The position numbers and the translations under genes are program-made. A stretch of 44,680 bases of DNA, taken from the NCBI GenBank assembly GCA_965651265.1, contig CBFGRV010000027.1, positions 1 to 44,680 of the forward strand, written 5' to 3'. Shown in pieces: positions 17,638-26,506 of the stretch. Below the pieces are notes generated by a model, which was not told the DNA's origin, ran no database searches, and worked only from the letters and a program-made list of their open reading frames with translations. Position 1 is the stretch's first letter. Each line of letters begins with the position of its first letter. Origin of the DNA: CBFGRV01 sp965651265. Its GTDB lineage: Bacteria > Bacteroidota > Rhodothermia > Rhodothermales > VXPQ01.

Positions 17638-18081
17638 TTACATTCCCAGTACCTTCTCGGCCAGCGTCGGATAATCCTCCTGGATTCCGTCCTGATATAC
17701 CTTGAAGGCTTCCGGCTGCCAGATCTCGATGTGGTCGAAGGCGCCGATGATGAGTGCGGCATCCTGGATGGATGCGAACTCCATCAACGTCTTCGGCAAC
17801 ACGATCCGTCCCTGGCCGTCGAGCGTGACCTCCTCCGCCCACATCATGATGGAGCGGATGAAGTCTCGCGTTTCCGCCCGGTAGGTATTGAGCCGTCCAA
17901 TCTCCTCTTCCCGCCGTACCCACTCGTCCTGCGGGTAGAGGTTGATGCACCGCTCAAAGCCACGCGTGATGGTAAACGTGTTCTTCGCTTCCGGGCTCAG
18001 CGCATTCCGCATCTTCGCCGGGATCGCCACGCGACCCTTGCTATCGACAGAATACTCAGCCTGTCCCTTGAAGCTTGCCAT
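17638..18081 (-). CDS. mraZ: Transcriptional regulator MraZ
   Basis: First gene of the dcw operon; MraZ is a ring-forming DNA-binding protein that represses its own operon in E. coli. The 147-residue product has the two SpoVT/AbrB-type repeats, DSKGRVAIPAKMR (about 13-25) and DGQGRIVLPKTLMEF (about 88-102), the normal architecture and length. No Shine-Dalgarno sequence is seen before ATG 18081. The matching operator array lies about 100 bases upstream (18177-18201). Confidence 0.96.
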   Translation of the reverse strand: MASFKGQAEYSVDSKGRVAIPAKMRNALSPEAKNTFTITRGFERCINLYPQDEWVRREEEIGRLNTYRAETRDFIRSIMMWAEEVTLDGQGRIVLPKTLMEFASIQDAALIIGAFDHIEIWQPEAFKVYQDGIQEDYPTLAEKVLGM

Positions 18082-18100
18082 TAAGCCAAAGCAACAGTGA

Positions 18101-18130
18101 CTCCCCGGAATGGCGTCGGCTCGCGGGGAG
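18101..18130 (-). other. Stem-loop in the mraZ leader
   Basis: A 7-bp inverted repeat CTCCCCG/CGGGGAG (18101-18107 and 18124-18130) with a 16-base loop lies in the transcribed leader, 19 bases before the mraZ start. It could affect translation of mraZ or transcript stability. No regulatory RNA family is recognised. Confidence 0.4.
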
Positions 18131-18176
18131 CTGCGTCCGGCGCCGCTAATCTTTCATGGGTCAGTGTGGGAATCTT

Positions 18177-18201
18177 CCCCACTTTTCCCCACTCGCCCCC
18201 A
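18177..18201 (-). promoter_or_regulatory. MraZ operator: three TGGGG boxes with 10-base period
   Basis: On the minus strand three TGGGG boxes (18201-18197, 18191-18187, 18181-18177) are each separated by exactly five bases. This is the TGGGN-N5 direct-repeat pattern known as the MraZ binding site in E. coli and other bacteria. The boxes directly follow the -10 region, so bound MraZ would block initiation of the dcw operon. Confidence 0.88.
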
Positions 18202-18228
18202 AACTACGGTATTTCTGGCGAATGTCAA
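18201..18228 (-). promoter_or_regulatory. dcw operon promoter (PmraZ)
   Basis: A perfect -35 hexamer TTGACA (18228-18223) is followed, after 16 bases, by TAGTTT (18206-18201) as the likely -10, also similar to the TAnnTTTG box of Bacteroidota promoters. The expected start of transcription falls inside the TGGGG array, leaving a leader of roughly 110 bases before mraZ. Confidence 0.65.
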
Positions 18229-18507
18229 GGGTAGGAGGCGAAAAAATTAATGCGATTGTGTATGAGTGTATGTGCCGTTATATGTGTATATCTGGTGCAT
18301 TTGTCGAATGAAGCGGGATTGGACGATGCAAACCATCTTCGTGGTGGGATGTGGGGAATTTTGGCGCTCGAAACCGCGGGCCATTGATTTAACGAGACCG
18401 TTTCGCCGCCCGGCGAACAGGAATCTCGGACCGACGGTCGCATCCTATGCGTCAGAGCCGATGCGGCACGGGCGCTGTCTCCCCTCTAATCATCACCCGA
18501 GATCGCC
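18229..18507. other. Divergent intergenic stretch between the dcw promoter and the SDR gene
   Basis: Together with the mraZ leader, the gene-free stretch runs from 18082 to 18507. This part is locally more AT-rich than its surroundings near 18240-18310 and holds no reading frame I can support. The promoter of the plus-strand dehydrogenase should lie here, but I see no clear -35/-10 pair or ribosome binding site for it. Confidence 0.4.
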
Positions 18508-19506
18508 ATGTCGCCCACTCATCGTGAAGTCGTCGTCATCACCGGTGCCAGCGCGGGCGTTGGACGTGCCACGGCCCGTGCCTTTGCCCGCGAAGGTGCA
18601 CGGATCGGACTCCTCGCACGCGGGCGCGAAGGGCTGGAGGCCGCGAGGCGAGACGTCGAAGCCCTCGGCGGCGAAGCTCTGGTTCTCCCCACGGATGTGG
18701 CCGACGCGGCGCAAGTCGAGGCTGCCGCGCAAGCCGTCGAAGATGCGTTCGGGCCCATCGACGTGTGGGTCAACAATGCCATGACCTCCGTCTTCGCGGA
18801 ATTCCTCGACATCGAGCCCGAAGAGTTCGAGCGCGTGACGGCCGTCTGCTATCATGGCCAGGTGAACGGGACCCGTGCCGCGCTCAAGCGCATGCTTCCT
18901 CGCGATCGAGGCGTCATCGTGCTCGTCGGCTCTGCGCTCGCCTACCGAGGCATCCCGCTCCAGTCGGCCTACTGCGGCGCAAAGCACGCCGTGGAGGGCC
19001 TGTTCGATTCGGTACGCTCCGAGCTGCTTCACCACCGCAGCGGGGTGCACATCACCATGGTGCAGCTACCGGCTATGGACACGCCGCAGTTCAACTGGGT
19101 GCGTTCCAGGCTGCCTCGAAAAGCGCAGCCCGTGCCCCCGATCTACCCGCCGGAAGTCGCCGCCGACGCCGTCGTCTTTGCCGCGCGCAGCCGCCGCCGG
19201 GAAGTTTTTGTGGGGGCTTCTTCGGCCAAGGCCATCTGGGGCAACAAGCTGGCCCCCCAGATCGCCGATCGCTACCTCGCGCGAAGCGGCTACGAGAGCC
19301 AGATGCGGGATGAGCCCGAAATCCCCAACCGCCCCGACAATCTCTTCAGCCCCTTACCCGGCGACCACGGAGCACGCGGCGTTTTCGGTGATCGAACTCG
19401 CTCAGGGCGCGCGGAACTGTGGGCATCCAAACATCGCAACTGGCTGCTGGCCGGCGCGGCCTTCGTCGGCACGCTGGCAACGATGCTCTCAAACGGGCGC
19501 TCTTAG
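18508..19506 (+). CDS. Short-chain dehydrogenase/reductase with C-terminal extension
   Basis: NAD(P)-dependent oxidoreductase of unknown substrate. The 332-residue product has the cofactor loop TGASAGVG (about 11-18), the NNA motif in VWVNNAMTS (about 88-96), and the catalytic YxxxK in SAYCGAKHA (about 154-162), preceded by a serine in VGSALAYRG. After the about 250-residue core a tail of about 80 residues ends with a hydrophobic segment (WLLAGAAFVGTLATML), suggesting membrane association. It is a lone plus-strand gene between the dcw promoter and the convergent pyrG. Confidence 0.9.
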   Translation: MSPTHREVVVITGASAGVGRATARAFAREGARIGLLARGREGLEAARRDVEALGGEALVLPTDVADAAQVEAAAQAVEDAFGPIDVWVNNAMTSVFAEFLDIEPEEFERVTAVCYHGQVNGTRAALKRMLPRDRGVIVLVGSALAYRGIPLQSAYCGAKHAVEGLFDSVRSELLHHRSGVHITMVQLPAMDTPQFNWVRSRLPRKAQPVPPIYPPEVAADAVVFAARSRRREVFVGASSAKAIWGNKLAPQIADRYLARSGYESQMRDEPEIPNRPDNLFSPLPGDHGARGVFGDRTRSGRAELWASKHRNWLLAGAAFVGTLATMLSNGRS

Positions 19507-19554
19507 AGATGGGATGTACCGCCTGGACCCGCTCCACCCGAGGTCCCGACGGAA

Positions 19555-21255
19555 TTAGACCTTGGCCGAGGCCAGGTGAAGCAGCTTGCGCCGCCGTGGC
19601 GGCCGCGGAGACTCGAGCAGATCCTTCTCCCGCGCGAACTCGAGGCACGCCTTTACGAAGGATTTGAAGAGCGGATGTGGACGCCCCACGATCGACTTGT
19701 ACTCGGGATGGAATTGCACCCCGACGAACCAACGGTGCTCGGGTAACTCCACGATCTCCACCAGATCCCGTCCGGGATTGATGCCGGTAAACTGCATACC
19801 GTGCTCCAGAAGCTTGTACCGGAGCACGTTGTTCACCTCGTACCGATGCCGGTGGCGCTCCGAAATCTCCTCGACCCCGTAGATATCGTGCACGCGCGAT
19901 CCCTCCTGCAGCACGCAGTCGTACGCCCCAAGCCGCATCGTCCCGCCCTTGTCCGTGATCCGCTTCTGCTCCTCCATGATGTCGATGACCGGATGAGTCG
20001 TATCCGGGTCGAACTCCGTCGAGTGCGCATCCGTCCAGCCGCACACGTTCCGCGCAAACTCCACGATGGCGCACTGCATGCCGAGGCAGATCCCGAAGAA
20101 GGGGATGTTATTCTCCCGGGCGTACCGCACGGCCTCGATCTTGCCGTTAATACCCCGATCACCGAAGCCGGGCGCCACCAGAATGCCCGCCACATCCTCG
20201 AAGATCTCGGCCGCATTCTCCGGCTCGATGATGTCGGAGAGGATGTACTTCAAGTCCACCTGCACACCGTTCGCCGCGCCGGCCAAAATGAAGCTCTCCG
20301 TGATGGACTTATAGGCATCCTGATGCTCCACGTACTTGCCGACCAGCGCCACCCGCACGTTTCCTTCGGGGTTCTTCAGCTTCTTGAGGAAATCGATCCA
20401 TTCCTCCATATTCGGCTCCGCGGAAACGCGATCATCGTCCTCCTGAACGGGAATGTTCAGCCGCTCGAGGACGATATCATCCAAGCCCTCCTCCTTCAGA
20501 AGGAGCGGCACTTCGTAAATCGATTCCGCATCGAGGGATGCGATAACGGCGCGGGGCTCCACGTTGCAGAACAGCGCAATCTTCTTTCGCAGGTCCACAT
20601 CGAGCGGCCGTTCCGACCGGCAAACGAGGATATCCGGCTGCAGTCCGTACGACAGCAGAGTTTTCACGGAGTGCTGCGTGGGCTTGGTCTTGAGCTCACC
20701 GGCCGCCTCCAGATAGGGGACGAGCGTCAGATGCACGTCGAGCGTATTCCGCACGCCCACCTCGTACCGCAGCTGCCGGATGGCTTCCAGGTACGGCAGG
20801 CTTTCGATGTCGCCCACCGTGCCCCCGATCTCGGTGATGACCACGTCGTAGCGGCCGGTCTCGCCGAGCTTCAGCATCCAGTACTTGATCTCGTCGATGA
20901 TGTGCGGCACCACCTGCACCGTCTTGCCGAGATAGGCGCCGGCGCGCTCCTTCGTGATGACCTCCAGGTAGACGCGCCCCGTGGTGACGTTGTTGGCCTG
21001 GCTGGTGGGGCGGCCCAGAAAACGCTCGTAGTGCCCCAGGTCGAGATCCGTCTCCGCCCCGTCCTCCGTCACGTACACCTCCCCGTGCTCGTAGGGGTTC
21101 ATGGTGCCCGGGTCGACGTTGATGTACGGGTCGAACTTCTGGATCGTCACGCGCAGACCCCGCGCTTCGAGGAGGCGTCCGAGTGAAGCGCAGACGATGC
21201 CTTTACCCAGAGACGAGGTGACGCCGCCCGTTACGAAGATGTACTTGGTCTGCAC
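19555..21255 (-). CDS. pyrG: CTP synthase
   Basis: Converts UTP to CTP using ATP and glutamine. The 566-residue product has the synthetase domain with the P-loop-like GGVTSSLGKGI (10-20) and a C-terminal class I glutamine amidotransferase with nucleophile Cys390 in FFGICLGMQC and catalytic His516/Glu518 in VQFHPEYKS. The start is GTG at 21255, supported by the family N-terminus KYIFVTGG three residues later. The last 20 residues are a basic tail. It is convergent with the dehydrogenase and lies downstream of the methyltransferase gene by 91 bases, with its own candidate promoter there. Confidence 0.97.
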   Translation of the reverse strand: MQTKYIFVTGGVTSSLGKGIVCASLGRLLEARGLRVTIQKFDPYINVDPGTMNPYEHGEVYVTEDGAETDLDLGHYERFLGRPTSQANNVTTGRVYLEVITKERAGAYLGKTVQVVPHIIDEIKYWMLKLGETGRYDVVITEIGGTVGDIESLPYLEAIRQLRYEVGVRNTLDVHLTLVPYLEAAGELKTKPTQHSVKTLLSYGLQPDILVCRSERPLDVDLRKKIALFCNVEPRAVIASLDAESIYEVPLLLKEEGLDDIVLERLNIPVQEDDDRVSAEPNMEEWIDFLKKLKNPEGNVRVALVGKYVEHQDAYKSITESFILAGAANGVQVDLKYILSDIIEPENAAEIFEDVAGILVAPGFGDRGINGKIEAVRYARENNIPFFGICLGMQCAIVEFARNVCGWTDAHSTEFDPDTTHPVIDIMEEQKRITDKGGTMRLGAYDCVLQEGSRVHDIYGVEEISERHRHRYEVNNVLRYKLLEHGMQFTGINPGRDLVEIVELPEHRWFVGVQFHPEYKSIVGRPHPLFKSFVKACLEFAREKDLLESPRPPRRRKLLHLASAKV

Positions 21256-21301
21256 GGATTTTTCCGGATGCTGAGATAAACGCCCTCATACCCGGATCGT
21301 T

Positions 21302-21330
21302 AAGATACGGTCCCGAAGACGGGGTTCCAA
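21302..21330 (-). promoter_or_regulatory. Candidate promoter of pyrG
   Basis: TTGGAA (21330-21325), a 17-base spacer and TATCTT (21307-21302) each match four of six consensus bases; the GTG start is about 47 bases downstream of the -10. The pair lies in the 91-base gap after the methyltransferase gene. Chance occurrence is possible. Confidence 0.35.
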
Positions 21331-21346
21331 CGACCATGACCTCATT

Positions 21347-22168
21347 TCACTCCGGGTTTCGGGCGACGACCAGAAGTCCCGTTCCGCGGGGGTTCTTTGT
21401 TCGCACATCGAGGGCGTTAAGCGCCGTCCCCACCGGGAGCACGGCCGCGTAGTACATCGGAAGGATCGCGTAGGCCGCACTCGACCGCGAGAGCATCTTC
21501 ATCGGCCATTTGATCAGCATCCTCCAGGCCGCCGAGCCATACGTGCCGTACGTGTAGATGGCGCGCACGGGCTCGAGACCGGCATCTCGAAGCTTCTCCA
21601 TCAGCTCCTCGCGATTGTACCCGGGCCGCACGTGCTCCTCGATAAAGCCCTCCTCCCCCTCGCGCTCCACATCCGACCCACCGAGATCGGACGGAGTGTT
21701 GATGATGACGTGTCCACCCGGCTTCAGCACGCGTTTGAAGTTGCGAAAGACCTGACGATCCTCCTCGATGTGCTCCATCACGTCCACCGACAGGATGAGA
21801 TCGAACCGCCGGGGCAGATCGAGTTCCGTAAGATCGTGCACCTCGAAAGTGATCCGATCGCGCTGAGGGGTCTGTTCGATGAATCGACGCGCGTTTTCGA
21901 GATAGTCCTCTTTGATATCGACGGCCAGTACGCGGGCATTCGGAAAGCCGGCGGCCACGAAATGCGCATATTGTCCGAATCCCGTGCCGGCATCCAGCAC
22001 GTCGATGGGTTCGCTGGCCGGGATACCTTCGAGGAGATTTCGGATCTCCCGACGCACATACCACGACCGTAGAAAGACGGTGTGGAGCAGCGCGTAGAAC
22101 AGCTTCTGCAGCGCCGGACTCGCCGTAAAGATTCGGCCGAGGCGGTCCTTGATGGGATCGTAGAACAT
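21347..22168 (-). CDS. Class I SAM-dependent methyltransferase
   Basis: Product of 273 residues from ATG 22168; the open frame continues upstream only inside the neighbouring glycosyltransferase. Motif I is VLDAGTGFGQYAHFVA (about 54-69), followed by an acidic motif II in VLAVDIKEDYLENA and the post-II LILSVDVMEHIEED. The C-terminal part has a hydrophobic patch (about 215-250), so membrane or lipid association is possible. Substrate unknown. It lies 7 bases after a GT-B glycosyltransferase and is probably co-transcribed with it, so an envelope glycan or lipid-linked sugar is a reasonable guess. Confidence 0.85.
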   Translation of the reverse strand: MFYDPIKDRLGRIFTASPALQKLFYALLHTVFLRSWYVRREIRNLLEGIPASEPIDVLDAGTGFGQYAHFVAAGFPNARVLAVDIKEDYLENARRFIEQTPQRDRITFEVHDLTELDLPRRFDLILSVDVMEHIEEDRQVFRNFKRVLKPGGHVIINTPSDLGGSDVEREGEEGFIEEHVRPGYNREELMEKLRDAGLEPVRAIYTYGTYGSAAWRMLIKWPMKMLSRSSAAYAILPMYYAAVLPVGTALNALDVRTKNPRGTGLLVVARNPE

Positions 22169-22175
22169 AGCGGTC

Positions 22176-23318
22176 TTACTCCGTTGCAGTCGCGATGAGC
22201 CGTTCCACCTCATCGACCAGCCGATCCCACGTGTAGCGCTGTCGCACCTCGCGCACTCCCTCCACCATCGCCTGTTCAAGGCCCGCTTCGAAGAATCGAA
22301 CCACGGCATCCGCCAGCGCGCCGGGCTGCTCGGGCGGCACCACGAAGCCGGATACACCATCGGGCACGACCTCGGCCAGGCCGCCGACATCCGTCACCAC
22401 GACCGGCCGCTCGAAATGATAGGCGGTCTGAACTACGCCGCTTTGCGTCGCACTTCGGTACGGCTGGACGACCAGATTGGCGGCCGCGAAATAGTCCGCG
22501 ACGCGCTCCTCGGATATGTACTCGGCGTCGAATCGGACTCGGCTTTCGAGATTATGCGAAGCCACCATCGCGCGGTAGGGAGCCTCGTCGTCGTAAAATT
22601 CGCCGGCGACGAGCAGCAGGGCATTCGGCCGTCGACGAGAGATCTCGGGCATGGCTTCCAGAAGGGTCTGAAGGCCCTTGTAGGCACGAACGAAGCCGAA
22701 GAACAGCAGAACTTCGGCCTCGTGAGGTATTCCGAGCCGCTCGCGGGCATCCGTGCGGTCGACGAGCGCGCCGAAATGTTCATAGACCGGATGTGCGGCA
22801 ACCCTCACAGGCCCCCCCACTCCCAGGGACCGCGCGTCTGCAGCGACTTTCTCCGATAGGGCCAGCGCTCCGCAACACTTCCGCAAGAAATATCGCCCCA
22901 GCGCTTCATCACCGATTCGGCGCTCATGCGGGAGCACGTTGTGTAGGACGGCAAGTACCGGGATGGACTGACGGTTCAACCTCGCCGCCATCCATCCATA
23001 CGACGGCGCGAAGAACGGTAGCCAGTATTGGAAAAGCACGGCTTTCGGCCGATGACGCGCGATCTCATCGGCGGCCCTCCTCCAGGATATCGGATTGATG
23101 GAATCGATCAGTGCGCCCTCTTCGCGTGAGATCGCGACATGGCCGGGCTCGAATTGCGTCCGTCCGGGAAATAGAAGACGCGGATATTGGCGGCTGAACG
23201 TGATGATCTGAACATCGTGCCCCCGATCCTGCATGCGATCGGCGAGCGTGTCCGTGAACTGCGCGATGCCACCGCGATACGGCCGAACCGGCCCGACCAT
23301 CGAGATTCGCAGCGGCAC
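22176..23318 (-). CDS. GT-B glycosyltransferase, GT4 type
   Basis: Product of 380 residues from GTG 23318 (ATG 23300 possible). The N-terminal acceptor domain begins RISMVGPVRPYRGGIAQFT, a common GT4 glycine loop, and the C-terminal nucleotide-sugar domain has LLFFGFVRAYKGLQTLLEAMP and the donor-site VVVTDVGGLAEVVPDGVSGF. Acceptor and sugar are unknown. It starts 4 bases after the GT2 gene and is followed by the methyltransferase, forming a three-gene envelope-sugar cassette. Confidence 0.88.
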   Translation of the reverse strand: MPLRISMVGPVRPYRGGIAQFTDTLADRMQDRGHDVQIITFSRQYPRLLFPGRTQFEPGHVAISREEGALIDSINPISWRRAADEIARHRPKAVLFQYWLPFFAPSYGWMAARLNRQSIPVLAVLHNVLPHERRIGDEALGRYFLRKCCGALALSEKVAADARSLGVGGPVRVAAHPVYEHFGALVDRTDARERLGIPHEAEVLLFFGFVRAYKGLQTLLEAMPEISRRRPNALLLVAGEFYDDEAPYRAMVASHNLESRVRFDAEYISEERVADYFAAANLVVQPYRSATQSGVVQTAYHFERPVVVTDVGGLAEVVPDGVSGFVVPPEQPGALADAVVRFFEAGLEQAMVEGVREVRQRYTWDRLVDEVERLIATATE

Positions 23319-23322
23319 AACC

Positions 23323-24354
23323 CTACCCTTCTCGAACGACGGGCTCGACGTGCGATGGACGAAGCTGCTCGGTCACCTGATACTCATCCCCCTTCTCCAT
23401 CTCCCGCTTGATCATCATCTCACCAATCAGGCCCGTCGTGAACATCTGTACGCCGACGATGATCATGATCGCGCTCAGCAACAGGAGCGGCCGGTCTCCG
23501 ATGGGGTTCCCGAATACGATCTTATCGATGGAGATCCAGAGCGCCATCAGAAAGCCGATCACGAAAGCCAGCGTCCCGAACGTGCCGAAAAAGTGCATGG
23601 GCCGGGCCGCGAAGCGCGTCAGAAAGACGACCGAGATCAGATCCAGAAACCCCTTGATGAATCGATCCATCCCGAACTTCGTCCGGCCGAACTGCCGCGG
23701 CCTGTGCTGCACGACGACCTCGGAGATTCGGTCGTATCCCTCCCACTTCGCGAGCAGGGGGATGTACCGGTGCAGCTCCCCGTAGAGGTGCACACTCTCC
23801 ACCACCTCGCGTCGGTAGGCCTTCAGTCCACAGTTGAAATCGTGGAGCGGGATGCCGGAAATCCCCCGCGTGACCATATTGAAGAACCGGCTTGGCAGGC
23901 GTTTGCTCAGCGGATCCTGGCGGACCTTTTTCCATCCGCTGACGAGATCGTACCCCTCTTCCAGGCGCTCGATCAGCCGCGGGATCTCGGCCGGATCGTC
24001 CTGCAGGTCGGCGTCCATGGTCACGACGTACGTGCCGCGGGCGCGGCCGAATCCGGCATCCAGTGCGGCCGACTTCCCATAATTGCGGCGAAAGCGGATG
24101 CCGCCGAAGCGCGGATCCTCCAGATGGATGTCTCGAATGACGCGCCAGGATCCGTCGCGCGACCCATCATCCACGAAGATGACCTCGAAGGCCAGCCCAC
24201 GCTCCTCGAGGACGGTTCGAATCTGCCGTGCCAGTTCCGGCAGGGACTCGTCCTCGTCCAACACGGGGACGACGACCGTGAGGTCGAGATCGTCTTGTAG
24301 GATTCCCGTCTCCTGCACGGTGTGGAACCGGTCGATGCCGGAATTGCTTGACAA
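23323..24354 (-). CDS. GT2 polyprenyl-phosphate glycosyltransferase
   Basis: Product of 343 residues, probably from TTG 24354, 9 bases after the gyrB stop. The GT-A domain shows VVVPVLDEDESLPELA, VDDGSRDGS, NYGKSAALDAGF, MDADLQDDP and DFNCGLKAYRREV, the pattern of DPM1/GtrB/ArnC enzymes that load a sugar onto undecaprenyl or dolichyl phosphate. Two membrane helices follow (about 245-270 and 278-305), as in GtrB. It likely makes a lipid-linked sugar donor for periplasmic glycosylation (family inference). Confidence 0.9.
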   Translation of the reverse strand: MSSNSGIDRFHTVQETGILQDDLDLTVVVPVLDEDESLPELARQIRTVLEERGLAFEVIFVDDGSRDGSWRVIRDIHLEDPRFGGIRFRRNYGKSAALDAGFGRARGTYVVTMDADLQDDPAEIPRLIERLEEGYDLVSGWKKVRQDPLSKRLPSRFFNMVTRGISGIPLHDFNCGLKAYRREVVESVHLYGELHRYIPLLAKWEGYDRISEVVVQHRPRQFGRTKFGMDRFIKGFLDLISVVFLTRFAARPMHFFGTFGTLAFVIGFLMALWISIDKIVFGNPIGDRPLLLLSAIMIIVGVQMFTTGLIGEMMIKREMEKGDEYQVTEQLRPSHVEPVVREG

Positions 24355-24363
24355 TGCCGGACG

Positions 24364-26316
24364 TCAGGCGTCGATGGTGGCGTACTTCGCGTTCCGCTCG
24401 ATGAATTTGCGGCGCGGCTCAACCGCGTCGCCCATCAATGTGGAGAAGATGCGATCGGCGGCGGCCGCATCGTCTACCGTGACCCTCTGCAGCCGGCGCG
24501 TCTCAGGATTCATGGTGGTTTCCCAGAGCTGTTCGGGGTTCATCTCGCCAAGGCCCTTGTAGCGCTGAATGCTGAACTTCGACTTGCCCTCATCGCGCAA
24601 GGCCTGAATCATTGACTGCAGCTGCTCATCCGACCAGAGATAGTGCTCTTCCCGTCCGACCTGCAGCTTATAGAGCGGCGGTAGAGCCACATAGATGTAG
24701 CCCTTCTCGAAGAGCGGCTTCAGATGCCGGTACAGGAAGGTCAGCAGCAGAGTGCGAATGTGAGCGCCGTCCACGTCCGCATCCGTCATCAAGATGAGTT
24801 TGTGATAGCGCAGCGAGCTGATATCGAACTCTTCTTCGGTGCTGGCCAGACCCGTCCCGAGCGCCGTGACCATGTTCTTGATCTCCTCGTTTTCGAGGAT
24901 TCGATCGAGTCGAGCCTTCTCGACGTTAAGAATCTTTCCACGCAGGGGAAGGATGGCCTGGAAATGACGATCGCGGGCCTGCTTGGCGGACCCGCCGGCC
25001 GAGTCACCCTCCACCAGATACAACTCCGATTCCTCGGGGTTGCGGGATGCGCAGTCGGCCAGCTTGCCTGGCAGACCGCCGCTCGCGAAGGCACTCTTGC
25101 GCTGCACCAGCTCGCGGGCCTTACGCGCGGCGAGGCGTGCCTGGGCGGCGAGGATCACCTTGTCGACGATCACCTTCGCCTCGCGCGGATGATCTTCGAG
25201 CCATTGACCGAGTTTTTCGTTTACGAGCGCCTCCACGGCGCCCTGCACTTCGGAGTTGCCCAGCTTGGTCTTCGTCTGCCCTTCGAACTGCGGCTCGGCC
25301 ACCTTCACCGACAGAACGGCCGTGATCCCTTCCCGGAAGTCATCGCCTGAGAGGTCGAGCTTGCCGTTCTTGACCAGGTTGTTCTTCTCGGCGTAGGTCT
25401 TCAGCGTTCGCGTCAGCGCCCTACGGAAGCCGGAAACGTGCGTTCCTCCTTCGTGCGTACTGATGTTGTTCACGAAGGAGAGCACATTCTCCGTGTAGCT
25501 GTCGTTGTAGCGCATCGCCAATTCCACCGGTACTTCGGCGTCTTCGTCGGCGATGTAGATCGTACTCTCGTGGATGGGCTGCCGGGCCTCGTCGAGATAC
25601 TCGATAAACTCGACGATGCCGCCTTCGAAATGGTACTCCTCCTTGCGGAGCTCTTCCTCTTCCTCGCGGCGATCCTCGATGCTGATGCGGACGCCGCGAT
25701 TCAGATAGGCGAGCTCGCGCAGACGGGCAGCAAGCGTATCGAAACGGAATTCCGTTTCCTTGAAGATCCCGGCATCCGGCCAGAATTGCACTTCCGTGCC
25801 CGTTTCCTCGTCCTCGCCCAGCTCGCGCAAAGCAGTGACGGGGCCCAGGGGACGTCCCTGTGCGAACTTCTGCTGCCATACGTGCCCGTCCCGGCGAACG
25901 GTCGCCACGAGATTGGTCGACAGCGCATTCACGCACGAAACACCGACGCCATGGAGGCCGCCCGACACCTTATAGGTATCCTTGTCGAACTTGCCGCCGG
26001 CATGAAGCGTCGTCATCACGACTTCCAGTGCCGAGCGTTTCTCTTTTGGATGCTCCTCAACGGGAATGCCGCGGCCGTTGTCGATGACGGTTACGGACCC
26101 GTCCTCATTGATGATGACCTCGATATGGTCGCAATACCCCGCGAGGGCCTCATCGATCGAGTTGTCGACGACTTCGTAAACGAGGTGGTGTAGCCCCCGA
26201 ATACCGACATCGCCGATGTACATGGCTGGCCGCTTTCGGACGGCTTCCAGGCCCTCGAGGACCTGGATGTTGGCGGCGCCGTACTGTTTGACGATCGTCT
26301 CTGGTGCGTTGCTCAT
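24364..26316 (-). CDS. gyrB: DNA gyrase subunit B
   Basis: ATPase subunit of type II topoisomerase that introduces negative supercoils. The 650-residue product has the GHKL ATP-binding motifs VVDNSIDEALAGY (about 38-50), DNGRGIPVEEH and LHAGGKFD, the transducer domain, and the TOPRIM domain with YLVEGDSAGGSAKQ (about 432-445), PLRGKILNVEKAR and MTDADVDGAHIRTL. The C-terminus ends FIERNAKYATIDA. Length is that of GyrB without the enterobacterial insertion. The pairing with parE-like proteins is possible but the sequence pattern favours gyrase. Confidence 0.95.
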   Translation of the reverse strand: MSNAPETIVKQYGAANIQVLEGLEAVRKRPAMYIGDVGIRGLHHLVYEVVDNSIDEALAGYCDHIEVIINEDGSVTVIDNGRGIPVEEHPKEKRSALEVVMTTLHAGGKFDKDTYKVSGGLHGVGVSCVNALSTNLVATVRRDGHVWQQKFAQGRPLGPVTALRELGEDEETGTEVQFWPDAGIFKETEFRFDTLAARLRELAYLNRGVRISIEDRREEEEELRKEEYHFEGGIVEFIEYLDEARQPIHESTIYIADEDAEVPVELAMRYNDSYTENVLSFVNNISTHEGGTHVSGFRRALTRTLKTYAEKNNLVKNGKLDLSGDDFREGITAVLSVKVAEPQFEGQTKTKLGNSEVQGAVEALVNEKLGQWLEDHPREAKVIVDKVILAAQARLAARKARELVQRKSAFASGGLPGKLADCASRNPEESELYLVEGDSAGGSAKQARDRHFQAILPLRGKILNVEKARLDRILENEEIKNMVTALGTGLASTEEEFDISSLRYHKLILMTDADVDGAHIRTLLLTFLYRHLKPLFEKGYIYVALPPLYKLQVGREEHYLWSDEQLQSMIQALRDEGKSKFSIQRYKGLGEMNPEQLWETTMNPETRRLQRVTVDDAAAADRIFSTLMGDAVEPRRKFIERNAKYATIDA

Positions 26317-26506
26317 GAAGAAAGTCTCAGCGTGTGACTTGGCTCTCGAGGACGCGGGGGTGGGGCTATGCCACGTTCCATCCTAAAAAATGTATCCTTG
26401 AAGTAACGCCCGAACGTCACGGAAGTTTGCTAAACCCCCGGCACGTGGTTCTCTCACGGAGAAGGTTTCGCGTCAGGGAATGGGTCTTCACCCCACAGTG
26501 AAGGCA

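Noticed and set aside
18225..18443. Small minus-strand frame upstream of mraZ
   Set aside because: It would overlap the mraZ promoter and has no protein-like features.
19507..19554. Terminator between the dehydrogenase and pyrG
   Set aside because: Only a five-pair GGACC/GGTCC stem without a T run; too weak to support.
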